NCBI RefSeq assembly: GCF_933775445.1 | Contig: NC_065873.1 | Span: 7,564,001-7,628,000, forward strand | Source of the DNA: Argentina anserina | Lineage: Eukaryota > Streptophyta > Magnoliopsida > Rosales > Rosaceae | DNA: 64,000 bases | Direction of reading: 5' to 3' | In this document: in pieces, positions 24,048 to 36,400 of the stretch | How positions within the stretch are numbered: position 1 is the stretch's first letter | Layout of the letters: each line of letters begins with the position of its first letter | Made by a program: the position numbers and the translations under genes | The notes under the pieces: generated by a model | What the model was told of the DNA's origin: nothing | Database searches by the model: none | What the model saw: only the letters and a program-made list of their open reading frames with translations

Positions 24048-26600
24048 GGTCCCGTTTGGAAATTGAATTTGGATTTCAAATCATATGTATTTCAAATTTG
24101 ACTAGTTGAAATCCTATGACTTTAAATTCATATGTTTGGGTAACAACTAAATGATGAAGATTTGAATTATCCATTTCAAATGAATGTTGTGATGTTGTCA
24201 TGATCCATAATTGTTTTAGCAATACAAGTTTTCTTTTAAAGAGCAATACAAGTCTCGGAAGAGTAGAATTATCAATGGTTTTATCTTCTCACCATCTGAA
24301 TTGAAATAAAAGTTACATATTTAAATTGAAATAATAAGATAATAATCTAACATGCTCATTCCTTTTTTTCTAATCTTAAATTGTCTACCCTCACTTGTAG
24401 TAGCTTTTTAGTATTCATTCGACAACAATAAACACGATTAGTCTACAATATGCACATGAAACATAATCTGACAAAATATGTTATAAATATAAACATATTA
24501 GTCTACAATAGTCATATATGTTAAAACTACCACAAGATCATTTATCGTGGTTGATGAGAGGACTTCTCATTTCTAATTCCCCCAATAGAATTCAATTGAT
24601 TAATCCACTTTGTTAAACTCTTACAATCTTACATGATTAGAAGTTAGTTTTCTTTTCTTTTCTTCATAACTAAGTTTACATATCCAATTCTACACACCAA
24701 ATAGAGATTTAGCTTACGAGTTAGGGATTCATCCAATTATGGATGCATTGCATCAATGACTCTCCAAAATATCCAACCAGGTGCAGAGCAGCCTAGCTAT
24801 GGAGTATTCACCTTTTGGAAGGCTGAGTCTGTATGTGATGTTGTGAAAAAGAATGGAGTCAATACCTTGTACATTAGAGACAAAGAAGTCAAGGTCTACC
24901 CCTATGAGGTTAAGAAATAAGCTCCATAAACCTCTCAGTAAGGTTGGGGTTGAGTGACAAGATATGACATAATTAGACTGATGGATGAACAGTGGAAACA
25001 AGTCCTAGAGACTAGAGAGACATGGTGCATTTTTCTATAGCTAAAAGTTTAGTAATTTACATCTCATCTATTTTTTAGTTCATTGCTGAAAGTAGCTCAA
25101 TGTTAATACCACACCTCCTACCTTGGAGGATGTGCATATCGAATCTGGCTTTAATGTTTAGATTATAGATTCCAGTAATTACAGTGTCAATTGATACATA
25201 TTATATAATGGTTTGGTAGTGTTGATTTTTATTAAGAAATGGATTCTATTTTGTACCTAGTACCTACAAATAGAGGATTGTCTCTACTATTTCTTAATTT
25301 TTTTTCCCAAGCCGGTAGTTCTTACTTGATGCACTGTGGGATGCCTCACAAAAATTGATGGGTTCAGAATAATTTGTTGCTTTCAACGGATTGTAGCACT
25401 GTCTATTTATCATTTTTTGGTTTGTTTACATCTTACATCTGCAACAATGTGACGGATGTGCGGCGCATATGATTTCACGCTCTCCAAATCTTTTATTTAA
25501 ATCTAAATTGAAGAGGAAACTATTGCTACGTATAAAATATTTATTCAGAAATCAATCTGCACAAGCACACAATATGTTTTTGAATTTCCAGCTTTTAAAG
25601 TATAATATCAGACCACCTTTTCATTTCTTATAGGTCTCTCTATAAGCTAAATTCTAAGAGAGATTCAATATAAACAAACACAATAATAATAATAACAATA
25701 CAAATAGAAATTAATGATGGCCTTAACAGTATATATAGCAAGAAAGAAAAGAATTAAGCCACACACATATTTGTCTTATCATGATATTTTGATGGTAACA
25801 ACAAGCAAGATAAAAAGATATGTGTCATCAATATTTTACTAGTACTACACTATTCTTCTTAGCTACTATGAGGACCACATTATAATTAAGATTTTCATTA
25901 TCATAGTCCTTCCCAGATCTATAATCTAACTATTTAGATTTGGTTAAACCCAAAACATCTTCCTCAATCTAAGGATAGCTCTGCAAACCACATTATCCTT
26001 TCCTTTTCTACTTATCTCCACCATATGACTCAATACCAATCAATACACAAAACCACAATTTCAAATTCAACCAATGAAGCAAAAAAAAAACACCCATCCT
26101 AAGATGAGTTTATGGGATGAGCCATCAAATAACGAGACGGAAAACATACCACCATGACAAATTTGTCTAAGAAATCTAGCACATTGCCTGGGATTTGTCG
26201 AGAATCGGTGTGTAGCAAGACCGAGTTCTGGTGTTGCGAAAGGCGGAGAATAAAAGATTTGAAATAACTAGGATACTATCATTATTTCGAATCTGGGTTT
26301 TTAGTCAGATGAAATCGGTGGGCTAATTTCATCAAATCCAAATTCTGTGTGAAAAATATATCTCAAATGGGTTGCTTTGGGTTTGGGCCTCCCAAATCTA
26401 AATCCTTAAATCCAAATGCAGCCCAAAAGATATTGAAGTTAATTTCATTTGAATGGTGATGGATTTTTGTAGCAAAACAAGACTTATATGGCCATGATTA
26501 AATTGTTACCCAAATATAGGAATTTGGAATCTTGGGATTTCAATTGCCTAGATTTTATAGCTAAATCTAAATCCATTGTCCTAGCCAATGATCTAAAAAT
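24048..26600. mobile_element. Inverted-repeat-bounded block, possible old DNA transposon
   Basis: The left arm (GGTCCCGTTTGGAAATTG start, then GAAATCC...TTTGGGTAACAACTAAAT near 24108-24152) has a diverged inverted partner near 26490-26550. On the minus strand the partner reads GAAATCC...TTTGGGTAACAATTTAAT. The interior is AT-rich, with no transposase seen. The GTTTGG-type start suggests PIF/Harbinger or hAT ancestry. Exact ends and target duplication are not resolved. Confidence 0.35.
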
Positions 26601-28278
26601 TATTGTAAGCCAATATGTGGAACCGGAAATAGCTAAAGAGCAGATTGAAGGTGTCCAGTTTCACGTAATGTAACAATAGAGTTTCAAACTTTTATCAACA
26701 AATATTTCGCTATTCAAGACCAGGGAACACATATGTTGCTACAAGCTGATCTTGTTGAACATTTGTTGGAACATTGTTTATGTAGAATCAAAACATAGAA
26801 GGTTGGTTGAGTACATGTATATTTTCTTTTCTTTCAATCAATGTCTTTACTTTTGTATTTGCAATTTTGCAAGTTGGTTTCTAACTAATGATGTTTGTTT
26901 TTGCAGAATGATACTACTAAGAAGTAATGATAGTGAAGTTAGAGTACGAATGCTTCCATTCATTCATCTAGAATAGTTTTGAATTATGAATTAGTGTATG
27001 AATGAGTAACTATATCATAAAATGGACCATGTGAATTGCAAATGAGTAATGGTTAAGTGATTATATATGCATTAGATTTTAGTATCAGAGACGTTTAACA
27101 ATTGTTCTTGCACCTAAATATAACTTCATGTAATTATCATCTCGGACATTTATTGCACATTATGAGCTCGTTAATAATGTCAATTGTTGAGCTTTTAAAT
27201 TCTATTCTTTTCTATATGTAAAGTTGAGACTAGTAGTCCTTATTATTTTGCATCTAATGTATACATTAACTAATTAACATGCATGCCTTGTTTTGATTGG
27301 AAATAAAACTTTTTTTTTTAAGAATGTTTCTCTAAAAGAGTGTAAGGTCTTGCTCAGAGTACATTTTATGCTCTTTTGTGGTGAGTTTTATCTCAATGTT
27401 GGTATTTCTCTTCTATATATATGTTACCATGCTGATGTGGTTCTAAATTTTTATGCTTTTTATTATTGTTCATCTCCGTATAATGGTAATAAATGATATA
27501 CGACTTATTTACTTTTTCTCTAAACCTTTAGAGCCATTATCATTTATATTTTTTGCTTGACATCTTGAGGAATATATACTGGTGAATATTTATAACTTAT
27601 ACCAGTATTATGTACTTCTCAATCAATTTTTCTTCTAATTTAACTAATATAAGTACAATATCAGTAGAATAGTAAGTGTGGCATTAATTATATCATCTTT
27701 ATCTGAATGACAGAGTTGGTTCGCAATCACTCTGCCCAGGCCATTGCTGGCATTGCATAATGAGATGACCATTGGTTAATTTCAACTTTGCAATAACTCT
27801 ACTTAACAAGTACTTAACACATTTTGTGATAGAAATATTTTTTTTGAAAAGTGACGAATATGTCATATTAAAAAGTAGGAAAGTCTACAAACATGAAACA
27901 TCCTCCATAGGACTTCAAGAAAATAGAACCATGCGAACCAACCAAAACTTAGAAACTTAAAATCTATCTAACTCTAAATTGATCAATTATGGCATAAAAT
28001 TAGAACCAAAGTAACCAAAACCAATGCCTCAGAAAATGCAACACTACGCTTACTTATTTTGACTCTCTGAAACCACCGTACGTAGAGGAGGTCTCTCCGG
28101 AAGGAGAAGTAGGATGAGTCAGCCTAGCCTCATCCACTGGTGCACTTTGCTCCAAATGACCAACGGTGAGCATGAGCCAATTGTGGAAGAGTCTCAAACA
28201 TCTAAAAAACCTGCAAGAGGTCCAAACTTCACACCATAAGAGGATCAACTCCTTATAAATGCTTGACTGAATACTAGA
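26600..28278. other. AT-rich stretch without a recognised gene
   Basis: Only short frames without family features are seen. A segment at 28054-28270 has more balanced composition and could be a worn LINE piece, as a T-run at 27837 would fit a minus-strand poly(A) tail. No domain can be named. Confidence 0.3.
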
Positions 28279-29038
28279 ATGGATCATATACAAGGCAATG
28301 AGCAGAAATTTCAAACTTTTTGGAGAAAAATTATAATTTATTATCATGAAAACAAGACATTTGATAGTGATCGTTCCCAACTAATCTTGTGCCAACAATG
28401 GGGGGAAATACAAAGGTTGGTGAACAAGCTTTCGGGATGCATTGTAGCCGTATATGAAAAGAAATGAAAGTGGCAAGGTAAATTATTGTAAGACCAATTA
28501 CTCATTGATTATACTTTATTCTTCAAACTAGAACTAAGTTTTAAGTAACTTGTCAATTTTCAGGTTCTAGATGCAAAAGCAATGTTTGAAGTACAAGAAG
28601 ATGGTTGTAAGTTTAATCTTGATCATGCCTAGATATTGCTGAGATTTCAACCGATGACTAAATCAAGAGCTTAACAACAAGACTAGTAAGAAAAATCTAA
28701 GCCTCATGTCTCATCATCTTTGAATATAAGCATTGTTATAGATATTGAGGAAGAAGTTAACCTTTGCGATCCAATGTCTAGACCATTAGGCAAGAAAACT
28801 AAGAAAAGAAAGCTAAAAGAAACAATTGATTAAATGGTTCTATTTGAAAAAATGCATCTATGGGGAAAATAAAGAGATGAAAAGAAAATTGCAATTATGA
28901 AGCCATGAAGGAGAAAGTTGAAGTAGATAAAGAGAAATTGCGGATTAGGAAACTTGAAGCTGAAAATAAGAAGTTTGAAGCGGAGATGAGAATTGTGTCT
29001 ATGGATACTTCTATGATGAATTATTATTCCAAGTTGTA
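28279..29038 (+). pseudogene. NAM-associated (Myb-like/GST-T3-like) transposon-type gene, decayed
   Basis: The first frame has the plant pattern of these proteins: GNEQKFQTFWRKI, then LCQQWGEIQRLVNKLSGC. After a putative intron, a second stretch near 28564-28835 matches the NAM-associated C-terminal pattern: AMFEVQEDGCKFNLDHAW, LLRFQP and RPLGKKTKKRK. Several stops (for example before WILLRF and after KETID) and the missing conserved tail show it is dead. This class is linked to the non-transposase ORF of PIF/Harbinger elements, so it supports an old Harbinger-type element here. Confidence 0.6.
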
Positions 29039-30239
29039 GATGAAAATCTTGCGAGGTGATATGTGAAGTTTATATTGAAGTCTCTTTTGTTCTAGTTGTT
29101 GCTTCTCTAGTTTCTAGTTGTTATTCTCTAGTGTTCATTTAGTTGCATGTGTTGGTTTTTCTTTTCATGTTCTTGTTGTAAGCCTTTTGCCTCGTGCCCC
29201 TTGTGCCTTATTGAAACACTCTTTCATTTTACAGCAGCAAATAAGCTTGTGCATTTGTCTTTTTTTTATATGTAATTTGGTAACATAGCAGCAAACCAAC
29301 CTTATAATAATGATTCAAAACAAAATCAGCCATTTGGTTATATGAGAGGTTCGCCCCGGCTATGCTCAAAACATATCAAAGTCCTCGACCCATATTCCTC
29401 AATGCTCAAAACCCACACTCCTCCTCATACCCACAGCCTCCCTAATCTACTTAAAGCTCGCATCTCACTGAGCCTCTTTTGTCATGGCGTCTCATTCCAG
29501 CAATCCGTTGTTAATGGGTTTCCTTCAGATGCTTGTATTGCCTCTTTAGTCCCAAGTGATGTGCGTATGTCCAAAATGCACGGAAAGTGTTCGATACAAT
29601 GCCCAAGATAAATATGCTCCTTGGGCTTCCGTTATCGGGTGCTTTTAATGCGGTGGAAGGGTTGGAGTTGCGTTTGGTATATTTTGGTGAGATGCGGTGC
29701 TAGGGAGTTCCTCCCAATTCTGTCACTTTGCCAGGTTGCTCTCTGGAGCTTCGAAACTCATTGATTACAGGGTATGCACTTGAAAATTGAAACATCGGTT
29801 ATTGTTATGTACTTGAACTGCAGTAATAGTGATCTTGCTTTTCAGATATTTGAAAGGACGATGCATGAGAATTGGACGTCTATGGCCTTAGGGCTTGCGT
29901 AAACTGATTCTGCAGACAAGGCTCTAATGGTTTCATGTCAGATGTCAGAATCGAGAACAAAACCATCTAGTGCCACCATAGCTACTGCTCTTGCAGCGGA
30001 AGTCTGTGTGTAACTAGGTTCTCTTTAGCCAGGAACCTCAATTCACGATTTCACGGTTATGTGTTGAGGCAAGGAATGAACTTTACATTCCTATCAATCA
30101 ATTGTTCCCATGTATGCAAAGTGTGCACATATGGATCAAAGTCATGTTGTTTACCAAAATATGACGAAAGAGATTTGGTTTCTTGGAAGGCTTTAGTTCT
30201 CAGATATGCTCAAAATAATCATCTAGGCGAGACTCTGGT

Positions 30240-32192
30240 CAGGGCCGGCCCTGTTACAAAAAGATCTCAAGGCAAACAAAAATTGGAGGCCCTTAGACAT
30301 TTGACAAACAAGAAAAAAAATTATATTAAAATATAAAAATATCATTGAAATATAAAGCGTCTTGCATTTTTAGATGCAAATGTGTCACGACCCCGAAATT
30401 TGGAGTATGAAACTCTAAAATCGAAGCCATGAAAAACTCAAAAACAATCTCAATAAATCGAAATCATTTTAACGTTACAGTGGATCATTACTGAGTTCAT
30501 GGTACAACTCAATTAAATTGATTATTACAAACCAAATTTATAATTCAAGCATTTTATCAAATGGAAATGTAAAAATACTCTCAATCCTCACCACAAGATA
30601 AAATAAAACAACTTTAAAGTCTTCAGAGTTGTCCGTCGATTCCGCTAATCAACACATGCGGAACTATCTCATGCACTAAGATTGTAAACACAAACCCGGT
30701 AAGCTTTGTAGCTCGTATGAGTAAAACAACAATACAACTCGCATATAAATACATAAGAAAATACATAAAACATTAATCATAAATGCACTCATGAGTCATT
30801 GGATGACCCATCTGGTTGTCTAATAATATCATAAAATATATGTGCTCATGAGAAATCGGGCAACCCCTATGTTTACCCAAATACATTTATAACACGGGTA
30901 CTCATGAGCGCTGGTACACCTCTGTTACCCCTCATGTTAGTACGCCGCCTGACATTGGGCAACCACTTGCTACACAATATCCAAAATATGGGTACTCATA
31001 AACCGATAACCCATCTGTTACCTCTCATGCAGTACACCGGCAGACAGTCTAGAGCTCTAACTGTATCGTAACTGTCGCCCGGCCAAGGCTAGGTTTCGAC
31101 ATGCCAACACGTCCGAAGACAGGTCCGAAGACAACAAAACGTTTTAACGTACTCAAGTTAAAACCACGTACAAAACAATCATCACATGATATTGTACAAA
31201 TCAAAGTGACATGCTCAGATAAATAAATATCAACGTTATAATGAACTTATTCGCAAACGGAAATTATGACAGTATATAATATAGCAAACCATATATATAT
31301 ACCTATTTTACCAATTATACACATACACAATCCACTATATCATATACATAACATAGTTCATTCTTTTTAATTAAGTGTAATTATGAATCTCTGCAATGGT
31401 AGATTTGTCACTGTGAGATTTTACTCACCTTATACTCCTGAGTGTAATTCCCACAATTCCACAAGCGAATCTTTTACTTGTTGTGTCGATCACCTAGAAT
31501 AGATAATAAGTGAATTTAGAAGCGTTACGTAAAACCTTAAATGCCGAAACAGTAATAATGTTTCACTGTTCAACATTTTTTGGTTTTTACGAAATTATTA
31601 TTCACGTATTCCTATTCAAATATGTACTGTCTACGTATTACTTTTCATATACGTACTATTTACATATTAATGTACACCAATGTACTATACACAGTAAATA
31701 CAATGAATAGTTTAATTTCAGGCTCTTTTGGTTGGAAAACTTCTTTTGGCTATCTCGGGTTTATGTCTGCTTCTAGCTCTCTGTGAGTTAGTAGATTTGA
31801 TCCTATGGATTTTTTTAATGTATGGGCCGCTTGTGGCCACGGAGCTTGTCCCATTAATGTAATTATTCATGACCAAAAGAGAGAGAGCACGTTAGAAATC
31901 ATGGATTGATGAATATATAAAAATATAAACCCAAAGAAAAAAGCAACTATCGAAAGTTTTCCAACACCTCTTGAAAGAAAAAAAAAGAACAACTTATCTA
32001 AATTCATTCCACTCACAGCTCACTTCAGTCAAAAGCAACTTATTTCAGTCAAAAAATACTTGGATCAAAAACACCACGCTTATATTAAAAAACAATTTGG
32101 AGCATGCTTATATTAAAAAAAAAAATTTGGAGGCCCTTTAATTGGAGGCCCCAAACACTGGTCTGCTTCGCCTTGCCCCAGGGCCGGCCCTG
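30240..32192. mobile_element. Non-autonomous hAT element with 8-bp target duplication
   Basis: Both ends carry CAGGGCCGGCCCTG. Flanks are the exact 8-bp duplication ACTCTGGT (30232-30239 and 32193-32200), the hAT hallmark. Removing the element restores continuity of the PPR segment (YAQNN...LGETLVL then FSEMR). Sub-terminal GGAGGCCC words occur on both sides. No transposase is seen. The interior carries a long-LTR fragment (30383-31705), so the element is composite. Confidence 0.88.
30383..31705 (-). mobile_element. Truncated copy of the long LTR family, inside the hAT element
   Basis: It starts TGTCACGACCCCGAAATTT and runs as the reverse complement of the right half of the 3644-6964 element. 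It keeps the AATCCCGG/CGATGG region, the CGCCCGGCCAAGGCTAGG segment and the GTCTTCGGAC words. It ends within ACGTA-rich sequence that corresponds to the 28-bp array, so the left half of the LTR is missing. Confidence 0.8.
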
Positions 32193-32990
32193 ACTCTGGT
32201 TCTTTTCTCTGAGATGAGGGAAGCTCTTCAGAAGCCTTATTCTTTAACTGTGGTCTCCTTTCTCCAAACTTGTGTTTCGAATGGGGCTCTCAGTCAAGGA
32301 AACTGGTCCACAACTTTGCTATCAGAAGTTGCCTCAGACCGTGCATCTTGGGAAAACACAGCTCCGGTTGACATGTACTCATAATGCGGTGACACGCATC
32401 AGTGCTTGATTGAGATGCATGTCTAATCATGGAGCACTATTCTATCTGGTTATGGTTGTCATAAAAAGTCACTAAAGGAGATTGCTTTGGAGTTGTATGC
32501 AGAACTTCTGCAGAATAGAATCAAACCAAATTATGTCATTTTCCTCTCCATTCTTTCAGCTTGTAGTCATAATGGTATTGTCGGCAAGGGTTTGAACATA
32601 TACCAATCGATGACTGAAGATTTTGGTATCGCACCAAGCCTTGAACATCGAGCTTGCATTGTCGATCTCCTCAGTCGAGCTGGAAGGGTGGAAGAGGCAT
32701 ATGATTTCTACATGAGGGTTGCCGAGCCTGCAGATGATGTATTGGGTGTAATTCCCTATCCTATCCATGTCATAAATCAAGGGCAATGTGGTTCTTGGGG
32801 ACATTACTGCAAGATATATTTTGAGGGTGAGAATTTTTTGAGCTGGAAACTACGTGCAATTGGTGCATACCTCTGCTTCAATAAACAGATGGGATGGCAT
32901 TCATGAAGCATGGAACCAAATGAAGTCTTTTGCCTTGAAAACACTCCCTGGTTGAAGTTTTATCGAGTTACATGGGTTGATCAGAATCCT

Positions 32991-33418
32991 CCCTTCACTT
33001 TGGTGGTTCGATATACAAAGAAAGAACAAAGCTAAAAAGAGAAGCCCCTGTTACATATCCTCCTTTCACTTGATTAAAGCGAAAAATAGCAACAATCATG
33101 ACCTTTACACCATCGCCTAAGTTCAAATCCCTTTCCAATATGAATGTCACTACTTGTGCAAAGAAAAAAAGAAAAAACAAAAACGTCTTCTGATGGCAGA
33201 TAACTACTTTGTCTTCAATCACTTTCTTACGTATACTAATAATTGACCTATCTGACAGTGTGAAATTACATTAAAAAATGATGATGACACTGATCTTTGG
33301 CAGCAGGGCTGGACGGATATGCTAAATTTCACGATTCAAGAACCATCAGCAGAATCCATGGAAGCAGCATCTTCAGAGTCTCTTCTTTTACTAGCAGTAT
33401 GTAGAAATGAACCAGATA
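32991..33418. other. 3' flank between the PPR pseudogene and MATE copy 3
   Basis: No gene is seen. The stretch holds an A-rich frame on the minus strand without family features and the probable 3' UTR of MATE copy 3 (minus). Confidence 0.4.
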
Positions 33419-36400
33419 TCAAGTAGCTTTCAACTTTCCCACTTTATAGGAGCCCATCTCCTCTGAATGGAGCATGCCATTGGGAGAAAGAAGCCGCCGG
33501 AGAGCCAGGAAAAATCGAGCCTGTATGAAACTCGTGTCAGTAAAATGCACCAACGAAATCAAATGTAACAAGTACTGAAAACTCCTTCCATAAGGCAGAG
33601 AGTCTCAATGAGCAAGAACAAGAGAGCTCTTATGCTTGGTCACTGATAACGAGAAGCCTGCATTTGGGGGCCCTTAACATATTTTGTGTTCGATTGTATT
33701 GTTGAAAAGACTAGAGTATCAGGTAGAGAGATCTAAGGGGTGCTTACTGCTTTGATATTAGGCACTTGGCTCAACGATAGAATGGTGTGTAGTATAAGCA
33801 ACAAGAAAAGGGATGAGGATTTTTTTCTTACCCATTGAAAGCCAACAAGGGCAAACCAGCAGCCTGTCAAACCAAATCCTCTGCTGTTCAAAAGCTGATG
33901 ACAACAAGAACAAGAGGAATTATAGTTATATAATGATGACTGACAAAATTGCACCACCACACCAGAAAATTTGACAGAACAAAAGAAATAGATCTATACC
34001 AACAGTAGAAGAGCACCCAAGGAAAAGCAACTGCTCATTGAGAAGCTGATGAAGGTAAGATCACGTCCAGCCTGAAACAGAAAATAAAACATTTTGATTC
34101 TAAAACACAAGGGTTACAAATACAGAGAGACACAATCCCTCAGTACTTGTAGCTTCTTTTTCTTTTTTTTTCTTTTGAAAAGTACTTCTAGCTTCTTGCA
34201 TTTGATAATTACTAATTAAGTATCATAATCTATCTCAGTTGCACCTGATTACAACATGTGAGAGAAATTAATAAGATCGAGTAACCTATAATTGGGTATT
34301 CAGGAAGTCTCAGATTGAGTGATGTCATATATAGTTCACAGTACTTTAGTTGTATGAGAATTGAGTTTGTAAACAACATTCTCTACTCAAATTTTATGTT
34401 TTACTAATGTGTTATTCACCACTTGATTACAACAAGTGATTCTAGTTTAAGGGTTAGCATGAAGAGTTTCTGTCAGGGGATAATAAATGGAGGCGTCAGG
34501 CTTGAAATTATAGTTGTTATTTGTTATGGCTGCATTAGTACATAAAAATTATGTCTTTGAGCTAGTAGAAACTTCGGATACAAATATCAAGAATTAAACT
34601 AATACAACTCGTATATATGCTGCTACATAGCACATGCGTGTGATATTGAAGAAGAAAGGGGAGAATAAAAGAAAGAACAGAGGGGTCTGATTAGAGTTAT
34701 CAAGCGTACCAGCAATGTTCCCTCAAGGCTGTGAGTACAGGGCGTAATAGATAAGGACAGGAAGAACAGAAACAAAACTTTGTGCATCTGCATGACACAG
34801 GTAAACATCTATAAGAAACATTCAGATATCCTAAGTTCACTGTTGTTTAAAAATGGATATATTCATATACGCATGAGTTAATGCATAATGCAATATCCAA
34901 TTCTGTCAAACCTATATAGTTCTCATGTGCAGCATAAAATTTAACCACACAAATTATCACAGGCAATGCTGCAACCACTAAACCAGACAATCATCATGTA
35001 CTTCCTCATGAAACATTTACTTCCCTTTTATCAATATATTTTTCTGTCAGATTAAAAATCACATATGAAATTAATGAAGTTTATACTTCACTAATAAGAA
35101 CCAACCTCTTGTATGACTTTAAGATCAAATGTAAAGATATTGGGGAATAACCAAGGGACAGACATCCCAATAGCTCCTATTGCCAATCCAAGTACAGCTC
35201 CAATAATCATGAGTGACTTTAACAACATTCGGGCCTGTTCAGTATAGATAAAAATATCAGAACACGTTTGGCAGATGAAACATCATGGGTAAGTACTTTT
35301 TCAACAAGAAAATATATACATCAAGTTCATATGAAGAAAGGAAATCTGCATTATTCGCCTATCACAGACACATAAACATCTTGGTAGAAGCAGATCACAA
35401 AAATACACAAATTTCCTGACGATAAGTCAATAACGAACCTTCTCCAAACTTCGGTCAACTCCATATAGTAACTCAGGCATAAACGATTGCGCAGTTTGAG
35501 AAAGAGGCTCACCCCATACCACGCACATCCCGTACATCTGTATCATGACCTATATTTAATTGCACATGTCAAAAATAATTGTTGTTTGTTCCCTGTGGAT
35601 AAATACTATAGCTACCTATGAGAGCAGATAAAGCTAACCAACCTGATGAGCAGCAACTACACTCATACCCATAGCGGTAGCAAAATAAGTCATCAGTGAG
35701 TAGAAGGCCACCTAATATATCAGATGTGTGAGATACTGAGATGTGTTCACATGTTAGCAATATTCAGCTATACATTACAAAATAGATGCGGCAAACCTTT
35801 GAGAACATTGTTACAAACACTGGACCTGCAATCCCAAATATTTGCAGACATTCACGAGGTGATGGAACAGAGATGGAAAATGCACTGAATCCTTTCTTGT
35901 TCAGAGCTTCAATCATCATACCAGCTGCAACAATCTGAAACAAATGATGATCAATGATTCAGTGGCAGGATATAATTTTTGTCTGAAATATTGGGCCAGG
36001 CTAATTAAAAGTGTTGGCCATACAATGGAACAAATAATTGAGATTGGATGTCATAACCATTAAAATCCTAATCATACATACCTGTGATGCCATTGTTGCC
36101 CATGCTGCACCAGTAATACCATAGTGTAAGAAGTTGCATAGGACAACATGACCAAGGCCATTCACAACACTAGCAACCACCAGAGACTTTAAAGGTCCCA
36201 ATGAATCTTTCATGCCAAGACTGAAATGACAAGATATACCACTTTTAACTTTAGCTTGGGATATTTTGCAAATGGAGAAAAGACAAGGTAAAATGTGTAC
36301 ATGAAGTAGACTTCATGTGTTACAGAATTTAAGGTGTACCCATCAATCAGTCGAATAACTTAATTAGATTCAATCAGATAAAGAGTAAACCTAAGTTTCT

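Larger units (their letters stand above)
29342..32990 (+). pseudogene. PLS-class pentatricopeptide repeat gene (At4g04370-like), broken
   Basis: Segments in order match one PPR protein: SSMLKTHTPP...LPNLLKA (29375-29460), GVSFQQSVVNGFPSD (29484-29530), ERDLVSWKALVLRYAQNN (30160-30220), FSEMREALQKPYSLTVVSFL (32205-32265), then ELYAELLQNRIKPNYVIFLS and a PPR/E-type tail to about 32960 (WNQMKSFALKTLPGW). PPR proteins bind organelle RNA, and their number of repeats normally exceeds ten. Here most of the middle repeats are missing, stops and frameshifts are frequent, and a hAT element splits the gene at 30240. The best-preserved run is 32487-32750. Confidence 0.8.
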
